NCBI GenBank assembly: GCA_015499995.1
Contig: JADNRV010000383.1
Span: 1 to 41,723 of the forward strand
Direction: 5' to 3'
Length of the DNA: 41,723 nt
Source: Flammula alnicola
Taxonomy: Eukaryota; Basidiomycota; Agaricomycetes; Agaricales; Strophariaceae
The translations under genes and the position numbers were made by a program. Below are positions 32,002 through 41,723 of the stretch, in pieces; positions within the stretch are counted from its first letter, which is position 1; every line of letters starts with the position of its first letter. A model generated the notes under the pieces. That model was not told where the DNA came from and searched no databases. It saw only the letters and a list, made by a program, of their open reading frames with translations.

Positions 32002-35000
32002 TCATGACGCTCCATGTTCTTGTCGTCCTTTTCGTTTTTCGTCTGCTTGAACCAAGACATCTTTGAGACTCCTCTCCAACACAGGTTTTGTGAGAACCCT
32101 ACAAATCATCATTAGCTCCCATGCAACAGTATGATATAAACTCAAAAATACTCACTGATCAGCTCCAGCTTCTAGATACTCTTCTTGATCTGTAGATAAA
32201 CATGAGCGGCATATTCAACATTAGTATTGCCGAGTCAGATAAGAGACGACATACCAGATAGCAACGCGTTGCCTAATCAAGGATAAATGGTAAGCTCAAG
32301 CTCATTCCCAGCTTAAACATACTGACCTGTTACCCAACGATGAAATCACTTCTGCCCAGCTCGCGAAGCTTTGCCGCCACCTTCAGCCCAGACATGATTG
32401 GCATCTGGTTGTCCAAGAACACGACAGCATATTTTCCCTCGTCAAAGACCGGAACCTCCCGCTCCTGCTCCAGAATCGGGCCTGTATGGGCAGATACGTC
32501 ACTCGAAGGTGTCGTGCCCATCGTAATGCGGTGCCCAAGTATCATCTCCAACGCCACTTCTCCATTCTCCGCACACGAACCTGACACCCCAGACGAGTTA
32601 GAATGCGTTTCATCAACGTCCGTGTCAGAGAGTCATCGTCCACCACCAAAACAGGCAGGCCTGGCTCGATGCTGATGCCAGTAAACGACGCAGAAGGGCT
32701 TCCGCGTGTAAAACTGTTATCAAATATCTTAAGATGTGATGACGATTTATCGCTAGATATTGACTGTTGGGAATCACTCGTCACGGATTCGGTTCGCGGA
32801 GGTTGGGTATCATCCATGAAAATGTCGTAGGAGTGGGTAAGCGGACGTATGTAGGACGTTGTACTGGAGTTGGTTTCCCCGAGCTCGCCAGAGACGATAG
32901 ACCAGAAGTGAAAGTCTCGGTCCCAGATAATTTTGAGTCTGGAGATTCTGTTGATTGTCGAGGTTCTGTTGACTCCGGCGGCCTTGGAGGATAGGCTATA
33001 TGATCGACAGTGATCAAGGGCGGTTCAATACCTGGCGGTGACTTGACTAGCAGTTCCTTCGACGTCAAAGAAGTATTGGTTGTAGGCACCGTATTAGTCG
33101 TGCTGTCGTAATCGCGCTTTCTCAATACCAATTCCACACGCCCACCTGCAAGATACAGACATAGAAAAGATGCTTAGCCAACCCAAACGCAGCAGAACAA
33201 AAAAAGTCGTAGCAAGACTAACCTTGGTCCATAATGCCTTGCATTGCAGCATTATTAAGCGCCGAGGTCGATATCTTCCGCGAAGCTCTCAGACCCGCGG
33301 CGTCCACAGCCATCGTCACACTATCGTTACAGTTCAATGCCTGAGATTTCAGCCGCGTGTTTGTCCGACGCAGCGTTGCCAAATCCGATGAGCTCGAGGC
33401 TTCAGGGAGATCAGGAGGTCCAGGGATGAACGTCTTTCTGCCAACGCCAAGGGGAAGTTCCACCCAGAAGGTAGAACCTTCGCCTGCCTTCGACCTCACT
33501 CCCAGCCGACCTCCGCTTAATTTAACAATTTGTCGTACCAGGGCTAGACCAAGTCCTGTTCCTTTGCCGCCTATTTACACGACGTCGTCAACAAAATGAA
33601 GAGAGAAATCTCGAAATTCGCCAACAAACCTTGTTGCCTGCCTTGCTCAGTCTGGTTGAACGCAGAGAAAAGCTTGCTCTGAGCCATATCCTTCGCCTTG
33701 ATTCCATATCCAGTGTCCGACACTTCGATTCTGACCACTATCCACTCCAACGGATCTGGCGGTTTGCCGTGTTGCATGTTGTGCTGTGTTAGATAATCTG
33801 TGGATAGTGGGCGCGGTTTGTCGGCCCCAGTATCCAAATTTCCATTTGCACGATCCGTTTCCATAACTCCGAGAGGTTCTATATCAGGAGGCAACGCAGG
33901 CAGAATCAGATGCGTCTTGATAGATAACTTCCCTCCAGACGGCGTGAATTTGCAGGCATTGCTGCAGAGAAGAAAGAGAGCGTGATAAAGTCTGTCAGTT
34001 GCTTTCAAGAACAAACTCTTCTAAAAATAGGCACCTAGCAAGATTCGTGATAATTTGTCGTAAGCGCGTCTCATCGCCAGTAACAATACCATCGACGTCC
34101 GGATGCTCATGTATGTGTCTCCGGATAGCATCCATATTTTCACCCGTTGCTGTGTACGCTGCCTGGCGCGCAATCTGGTTGTAATACCAAATTTAGGTCA
34201 GCGGAAATATAAACAAATAAAGGGAAGTAAAACAACAATACCGACAATGTCAATATTAGGGTCAAGCTCGGTCTCGAACTTCAATCCTCGAGCATCAGTC
34301 GCCAAACGCAAAGGGACGAAAAGAGATCGCATGACTCCGTGAAATCCATATGGCTGCAAAACAAAACAAAAACAAGAGGAGAGAAAGAGTCAACCACCTT
34401 GCAGCAACAAAAGGGAGAAGGCCAAACCCTCGACATCGATTCAAACTTGCCACTGTCCATTCGGTTGCTAAACACACGATAAGAACCACCAGCCAACTTA
34501 GAATGATAAAGTTCTTACAAATCCAGGACGTCATTTAGGACTGGCGGGATGGGAGGGTAAGGTATTGAAGTGACCTATGAAAAATTGACCACGGCACACC
34601 TTTTGACATCATGCTCAAACTTCCGCAGAGGGCATTGAACTCTATTTCTTGGTCTTTTGCAATTGTCCCCGAAGCTTCCATATTCTGGACCGCCAGAACT
34701 AGACAACGCGAAAAGGAGGTCATATCAAAAGGGCGTTCTGTGGATTGCTTCAACAAGATATAAATGACTTACGCGCTGTGTTCAATGGAACTCGGACCTG
34801 TGGATATCCAAAAAAAAAAAGGTCAGGAAGACAGTCAGAGATGCATGACAGGAAGACATATCATGGAAGACGTAACTGGCAGATCAAATTTAGTAGGAAA
34901 AGGTGACATGGTAGCCAGAAACTTACGAAGTTAGCCGCCTTTTGGAATCTGCTGCTTTTCGTTCATTGATTTGAGCCTTTTGCGTAGCCTAATGCAACGT

Positions 35001-36830
35001 TAATCATGCCGATGAAAAATAAAACAGAAAAGAAAACATGGACCTGCGTACCTTGAATTGAATTTTAAGCTGATCTCGCAGAGTATACAGCCTTCGTTCA
35101 GACTGATTTTAACTACGATATCAGTTAATCGGTACAACAAACGGTCCAAAAATACGTACACTTTCTGTTACATAGTGCACATAGATAAGAACTAGAAGAA
35201 ACACTCGAGTTATTGATATTTAGAATTCGAGCCCGTGCGTACTTACAAGCTTGAAAGATTAAGAAATTGATCATGCCTGTGGAATATAATACATCATTAA
35301 GTGAAAATGAGAGGAACAGGTAGATACAGAGGGACTTACTGCGGGCCCACGTTGTCCGAACGGGGATAAGGGCAATAGATGCACTGCATAAACAGAGAAC
35401 ACGGTTAACAAATGGCCGCACGGCTCGGGTATAGGCTTACAAGAGGAAAAAGATCAGCGCTCCCAAGGCTGCTGGAAACCGATTGAGCCTGAGACCGAAC
35501 AGGGCAATAGTTTGGAGGGCCTGAATTCGCACCGGGGGTTACGGTTGGCCTTATGGGAGTACAAAACAGAGAAATTGCGAACCGTGGTATAGTAAAACGT
35601 TGCCATGAAATCTTTTCCTTGGCAATGTGGCTGGAGTGAGTAAAAGCCACATGCAATACTGCGAAATGGTGAGTACGAGTGAGACGTAACAAAAAACGGT
35701 ATAGTTACATGGAAATGACTTGATAGAATGACCTGAGTTGAGGGTCAAAATAAAGCAAAGAGATACGGACGGACGCAACTCTACTCACCAGCACCAAACG
35801 GAAACAACGAGGAAGATTTGATATATAAACGGACGGTCTCGAGGCCAGTCGTACATAATCATGAACCTGTGTCGATATTAGAATCACCGTCGCAGGGCCT
35901 GTTAGGACTCAACTGACACAACGGGCAAGCTGAGGGCTGGGGCGACCTGGATGACTCTATATCAGCATACGTGGCTATAAATACGAAAAACTGTAGCTGA
36001 CACCAAAGTAAAAGATCTTGTCTAAACGCCCAATTGGATTGTGAGGAATAAAGATACAGCCCAGTACCCAATTCACGACTAGCCAGACGGATGACCAGAG
36101 AGCTAGCGACTTCTTGAGAAACCAACTTTCCTGAAAATGTTTGGTTGGTCAGAAATAATCAAATTACCCAGATGACGCTCACTTGAGCGTAATGCTGCTC
36201 CGACTTCTCGTCCACGAATCGAGAGCTGAAAATCTCCATGATGAATGGCCAAGTCCGCCACCGCAGGATAGCTAAAGGTGTAGAAGAGCTCCAAAAACCT
36301 TCGTATACCATACTCTCGTGATCACTGTTGCCTTGGTTGGGCTGATGACTTCCACCAGATTTTTCTGGGGTGCCTCCATGGTCCGAATGGGAGACCGAGC
36401 TCTTGATCTCCTCGGTCCAATTGCGATCCACAACGACTTCATCGACGTAGTCGCTTGTCTCCGCCATCTCCATTTTTCGAGTAAAGCTATTCTCTGCTGC
36501 ACTCTCGCCTATGACCGAGCTGCTGGATGGCGCTGTTCCTGTGCCCACCCTCCTCTTGAACCTCGCCCAGTGGACGCTAAGGCCGTTGATACGAGCAGAT
36601 TTTTTGTGTATTCTGCGGGTCTGGGACGACAAAGAGCTGTTTTGGACAACTGGCACAGGCAGGGAGTAGTCTACTGCAGTTGAGGTCGTTGGAGTGGGCA
36701 TGGCTGGAATGCTTGAGGACCGGTTATCTTTCTCCGTATCAATCGAGAGCAAAGGGGGCAGTGAGGCACGCTCTTCAGTCCATCTAGGCGAATAGTCAGA
36801 TGCAAAGAAACGAGTTAGCCACTGAGGCAT
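32002..36830 (-). CDS. Membrane hybrid histidine kinase with C-terminal receiver domain
   Basis: Minus strand, about 20 exons. The first exon, 36183-36830, encodes a 216-residue soluble, Ser-rich N-terminus (MPQWLTRFF). Exons from 36130 to about 35220 encode several membrane helices ([43 protein letters not shown]). A coiled segment ([32 protein letters not shown]) leads to the H-box SYVFH, then [18 protein letters not shown]. The ATPase boxes follow: N box [14 protein letters not shown]1 [12 protein letters not shown] box [14 protein letters not shown] and G2 [15 protein letters not shown]. The receiver has [16 protein letters not shown], the phospho-acceptor Asp in VVFLDNQMP, and the conserved Lys in LTKPV. 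Such kinases sense stress and signal through phosphorelays. No GT donor exists at the H-box exon end (34860), and three single-base slips occur in the linker and receiver (about 32334, 32578, 32820). Confidence 0.85.
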
Positions 36831-38007
36831 AAGAATGGGCTATGCCAAGGCCCGCAGATGAAGGACTGCAGGAGAGGTTTGTTGGCGAGACACTCCAGAG
36901 TCCAGGGGCCCTGTGAGTGAGCGGTTGGTTCCTGGCAAGAAACCTCGGCATCGTGATTTCCGTTTCCCGATCAGGCAACTTTTGACATGACAAAGCGATC
37001 GTCTCCCCCGAACGAAAGCTTCCGCAGCTCGTTCGTTCTCTGCGAGAGGAATCTGAATATCTACTAAGTATGTATATCCTAAGTTAATCGGATACGAGAG
37101 AAAAAAAGCTCTACGCCTGCCTCATCACTTCGAAAAGCCTATTTTCTGTAATCTTGACCGAGATTACTAACACACCAGCAGTGGACCGGCCATTGACTGC
37201 CGTTCATACCTCCATCCGACTCGGACATTGAATTCAGCTTATAAGGTAGCGCAATGCTGATCCCAACAGACGTCCTTATGCTCCTCGAATACCAATGGGT
37301 TCATTTTATGAACTATTCGAGATTGTTGGCTAGCCTAGCATAGAATTTGTTGCAAGTCCGTATTTCTGTCGTGTTTCAATCATTTGTGTGCAGCATCAGT
37401 GTATTAGAGATCCGGCACTACTGGCATGACACATGCAAATTTAAACTTGCAAAGAAATCATCGACATCAACATCATCCTTCTAGGCTGCGCCAAAACAAG
37501 TCTGTAACCCATCGATGTTGCCGTGATAAGTAAGAGGCCAGTGTACTATTATTAGGCCTCTTCATCTGCAAGCATTTACAGGAGCAACGAGATGATTTCC
37601 ATACAAGTCGTTTCAAGTTCCTCGACCATCCGCTGACCTCGTCGGGAAAAATATTCCTTGCACTCGTGATGATACTCTGACATGATAGGGTCACGGTGTG
37701 GAATATGCTCGATTGAGAAAATGGAGTTCACGGACACAGCAATGGCCCAATGGCCCAACTTTGTCCCTAGAGGACGGCGGTAGTTTTGTGTTGATGGACG
37801 TCGGAGTGTGAATCTCTCTTGTTTCCCCTCCTCCACCTGCCTCTCCAAATCCACCCTCCATCGTCGACGTTAATTCCCCATTCTCTCCATCAATTATTCC
37901 CATCGTCTAATTTTCGATACCCATCACGCTTTTGCTTCTCCACCTTCTATTCCTATTTTTCTTTCCCTCATCGAATTTTCAAGCTCAGCGAGGCCCATCC
38001 GCCAAAC
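36831..38007. other. Divergent intergenic region, about 1.2 kb
   Basis: Lies between the divergently transcribed histidine kinase and Snt2-like genes and should hold both promoters. A pyrimidine-rich stretch precedes the Snt2-like start (about 37820-37980). Short frames at 37473-37903 on the minus strand have no domain content. Confidence 0.5.
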
Positions 38008-41000
38008 ATGTCGCATCCCGTATATCTCAAAAATGGAGATCTGGTCAAAGTCAATGGTACATCTGCACCCCAATAGCGTATATCAGTTCACACAGCTAGC
38101 TCACCGATTTTTCAAAGACCATGTTTACTGTTCGCCGAGTTGGGATGCCCGAGACGGAACTCCCTACTCTGTTGCGCGAATAATGCAATTTCTGCCTCCA
38201 GAAGATGCCCCGAAAGGTGAAGAAGGCAAGAAATACCTCTACACTCGAGTTCGTCTTGCGTGGTATTATCGACCCAGCGATGTGAGCGACCGCCCTGTGG
38301 CGGACCCCGCTTGCTACTTGCTGCCATATATTCGGAAGTGTGCGACATCAATCAACTTCGCGCCAAGTGCCACGTGGTTCATAGGGACAAAATTTCTGAC
38401 TTGTCTGGCTGGAAGAAACGTCCTGACAGGTTTTACTTCAACCGTCTGTTGATCCTTACATCAAGAAAGAGTTTGAAGTTATTCCGTCGCACGACGTCCG
38501 AAATCGTAAGCTTCTTTAATTTCCCCCTTTAATATCCTCTTTGAATTACCTAACTAATTCCATTATTGTGAAACAGTTCCCGACCACATTCGGGATGTCC
38601 TTATCTTCGCTACGAATTTGTTGTAGCAGAGAAAGAATCATTCCGGACTTGACTGATACCATCCGTCTTTGCGATACATGCCAAGAGTGGTGTCCCAGGT
38701 AAGTTTTCAGAACGTCATCACATTTGACTGTACCGCATTTTAATTCACCTCATGTGCAGTCCTGACTCTGTACTGTGCGATCGTTGCAAGAAGTACTTTC
38801 ATATGCGATGCGTGCAGCCGCCTCTAATGGCTAAACCTTCTCGTGGATACGGCTGGACGTGTGCACCCTGTTCGCGTAAACACGAGGAGGAAGTCGATAG
38901 TCATGAGCTTCGCCACCCTACCCCAACAATTAGTAAGATCAGGTCCAACGCCCCTGCAGCCAGAGGGCGCGGCCGACCTCGGAAAGACAAATCCCTGGCA
39001 GAGAAGGAAGAGAACCTTCCCGTCAAGCATTTCAATATGTGGCCTTTCCGTTATTTTGGGTAGGTCGCCTTTAGCGTCTCCCTCTCGTATGAAATTTCAA
39101 GAGGCATGGCTTCTTAGGCAGCACACAGTAGCAGAAGACACATTAGGTGAGTGTAAACTACTCTGTGATCACGAGAGGAGTTAAATGGTAGCGCAAAAAT
39201 AGACCCGGATGATCTAATTTTCCCCCGCACTGCATCCCGCGTTGGGCCTAAATACCAGGCCAACGTTCCGACCGCACCAGATCCATACAACGTTCCACCT
39301 GGTATGAGCTTCGAGTAATATAAATCCTGATAAACTGATCGAATTGCACAGAAATCGAAGAAAGAGGAGGAGACAATACGATCGAAGTGCTCGGAATATC
39401 AATACCTTCACCGAGTCTGAATGTAAGCGCTTGTCAGTCAAGGACATATTACGTAATCGTTAACTTTTGCATCCGTCTATAGTGACCGAAGGTTGGCGTG
39501 CAAAGTCCCGACTTGAGCTATGTACTGACAGCCTATATGTAGCCGAGGAGATCAAGAAACGTCTCTCCAATGATCCAAAGGTACAATCTAGTGTTGACTG
39601 GCTGACGGAGGTTATCCATCGGTTGTCTGAGGCTGCCATGGATGGGTCGATGAGCAACGTCAAGATCACACTCATGCGTCTGGACAAGGTTAGTTCTGCT
39701 TTTTATATGGTAGTATTTCACGGCATAACTGAATACTTCGTAGTGGAAGAAGTACGAGACGCCCTACACAGACAAGGAGTGGACCAGGGAAGAAGTTGTC
39801 GCTTTTGAAGATGCTATTCAACAACATGGGGCCGAATTACGTGCTGTGAGAGATGAGGTTGCGTCGAGATCTATATACGAGGTTGTGCGGTTCTATGGTC
39901 TGTGGAAGAGGTGCGCATCTCACATCCCTGTATCTTCTGACATTTGCTCATGTCTTCAAAGCATGAAGCTGGGAGAAGAGCACCAACTGCTCAAACAGCA
40001 GGACCCCACCCAAGCCTGTCAGCCTCCAATACAAGAGCCTGGCGGAGGCCAGCAGCGGCCAACACGTTGGGCACGCAGACGACGATACATCCATCATCGC
40101 ACAGCCATCGAAGACACCGAGCTGTGGTGCTTGCCGGACGCGCGAGTCTAAGACATGGTGGAAGGCGCCTAAAGGCCTCCCTACCAACATATTATGCGAC
40201 ACCTGCGGCACGAACTGGAGGAAATATGCAGATTTGAATGTACGGCCCCTGCGCGAAGAGTCCGTACCGACGACGAAAGTCCGAGAGAAGAGAGAGGGCA
40301 CCCCACTTTCTGGACCGTCTACCAAACGGGCGAGGGTAAGCAAACGACCGTGTGTCCAAACTATTGTTTCTGATCTGTTGTATAATTTGCAGACAAGTGT
40401 CTCTGTCCAATCTACACCACCACCAACCATCTCAATCGCCCTCAAAACCGATGTCTTGCTTGCATGAAGGCTGGACCTCCTGGGAAGGTCCTTAAATGCA
40501 AGCAATGCGGGTTCCGGGTACATGCAGGTGAATTTAATCTTTTAAATGCTGGCGGTATTCCGTTACTCACTGGGGCGATTAGGGACTGTTGGTGCTATTG
40601 TTGATCCAACTTCTGTGGATTCATGGTTTGCGAGCTATGTGAAAACGAGGAAACTCTGGAGGCATCTGTCGTACGTTATAACTCTGCGCTATTCTTGTTT
40701 TCTGCTTGACATGATGCTGTTAGAATCCCGACTGCTTGCTCTGCCCTCGCGCTGCAAACGAAGACAAGAGAAAGAAGCCCTGGCCTCCGTCTGATAGCTT
40801 CCTACGCGCATGCAAACCCACGGAAGGCCAAGGATGGGCCCACATCTTGTGTGCAATCTTACTCCTGAACTCTCTTTCACGGATGCTTCGCGTCTTCGGC
40901 TGGTCGAGGGTCTGAATACTGTGTCTCGCCACAAGTGGTCAACTGTAAGCATCCCTTTCGTAGAACTATAGCCTGTGAGAAACTCAAGTGATCTATTACC

Positions 41001-41699
41001 AGAAATGTTGTCTCTGTGGCGAGACAGAAGGTGCTGTTATTCGATGTAGCGATTGTAACAAAGAATTCCATGCTTCTTGTGCTTGGAAACAAGGACACAG
41101 GTTTGGGTTCGAGATTCAACCGGTATGTTATTCAATTCATGAGCGATGCAGCGGACAGGCGACTCAAGCTCTTTCATAGGTCAAGAGCAGTAGGCGAGAT
41201 ACCACTATCACCACAACATTCAAAGGTGAAACAGGATGCATGAATGCCATTGTGTCATGCAGAGATCACGATCACAGCAAGCGCGACATCTATGACATCT
41301 GTGAAACGAACGAGGGCGGCGAGGTAATGATCATCTTGTGTTTCCTATCTCTCAACGATGCTTATTTCTTCTGTAGACGGCTCTCCAGTATACTGTCAAG
41401 CTTACAAGCAAGCCCCAGTTGGCCAAGCACACGGTCTATTGCGAAAAGCTCGCCGCTTGGACACTATTTTGAACATTCGCAGCGACGTTCCACCTCCTAT
41501 CCAACTTCCAACGTCAACATCTGATCCCGAATGTTATCGCTGCCACTCCCAATTCTCGCCAGCATTTTACCCTGTCACGGAAACATCGCTTGCACTCAAC
41601 GGAACCCGAAACGGACAAGAAGTTTGGATGTGTCACAAATGCCATTTCGAAGTGAACGAAACAAATAGTGCAAAGTCGATGGGCATGATGGTGTCATGA
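38008..41699 (+). CDS. SNT2: Snt2-like chromatin protein: BAH, PHD, ELM2, SANT, GATA-like finger, extended PHD
   Basis: Plus strand, about 16 exons, from MSHPVYLKNGDLVKVN (38008) to TGA at 41697-41699. Domains in order: BAH (DHVYCSPSWDARDGTPYSV, KKYLYTRVRLAWYYRPSD, SEVCDINQLRAKCHVV); PHD 1 (LCDTCQEWC, VLCDRCKKYFHMRCVQPPL, WTCAPC); an AT-hook-like RGRGRPRKDK; ELM2 (TEGWRAKSRLELCTDSLYVA); SANT (EWTREEVVAFEDAIQQHGAE); a GATA-like finger (CGACRTRESKTWWKAPKG, LCDTCGTNWR); PHD 2 (CLACMKAG, LKCKQCGFRVHAG); an extended PHD (DCLLCPRAA, GWAHILCAIL, KCCLCGETEGAVIRCSDC, FHASCAWKQGH); and a last CYRCHSQFSP/MCHKCHFEV pair. This is the layout of fungal Snt2/Ecm5-type histone readers tied to Rpd3 deacetylase complexes. 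About nine points need one extra base to keep the conserved frame (for example 38305, 38449, 38649, 40627, 40859, 41427). Confidence 0.88.
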
Positions 41700-41723
41700 C
41701 GAAATGATTAGCTATAAAGTACA

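Overview
The window looks like nuclear DNA of a mushroom-forming basidiomycete (Agaricomycetes). Almost every gene is split by short introns of about 50-85 nt with GT..AG ends. The families are typical of that group: F-box-like/LRR, BTB, DUF6533 membrane proteins, class 3 lipases, an Snt2-like chromatin factor and a membrane hybrid histidine kinase. Exon models were built by hand, checking that splice phases close the frame; no homology search was run.

Left part (1-13.0 kb, plus strand): a RING-finger/coiled-coil protein, an intronless BTB protein, an F-box-like protein, a 10-exon FAD-dependent aromatic monooxygenase and a DUF6533 membrane protein with several micro-exons. Gaps of 0.6-1.8 kb between them show no convincing genes. 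Middle part (14.7-26.1 kb, minus strand): two tandem, clearly related single-pass membrane proteins with Ser/Thr-rich N-terminal regions and Gln/Tyr-rich tails; COX10 (haem A synthesis); a secreted class 3 lipase with interrupted frame; an unresolved coding signal; and ALG5 (dolichyl-phosphate glucose synthesis for N-glycosylation).

Between ALG5 and the next gene lies a 2.77-kb element (26355-29123). It has near-perfect terminal inverted repeats and a 7-bp flanking duplication (ATCCATA). Its only gene is an 11-exon, 515-residue protein with no transposase domain I recognise. Inside that gene an exon-intron unit is tandemly duplicated. This is the most interesting object in the window.

Right part: a Ran-binding-domain nucleoporin/export-cofactor-like protein (minus), a membrane hybrid histidine kinase (minus) and, divergent from it, an Snt2-like BAH-PHD-ELM2-SANT chromatin protein (plus) running to the end. 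In these last three genes the conserved frame is broken repeatedly, nearly always as one missing base, mostly in a homopolymer run. That pattern points to local consensus errors rather than three decayed genes, although decay cannot be excluded. The genes do not form an obvious pathway cluster; they are mostly housekeeping or lineage-expanded genes.
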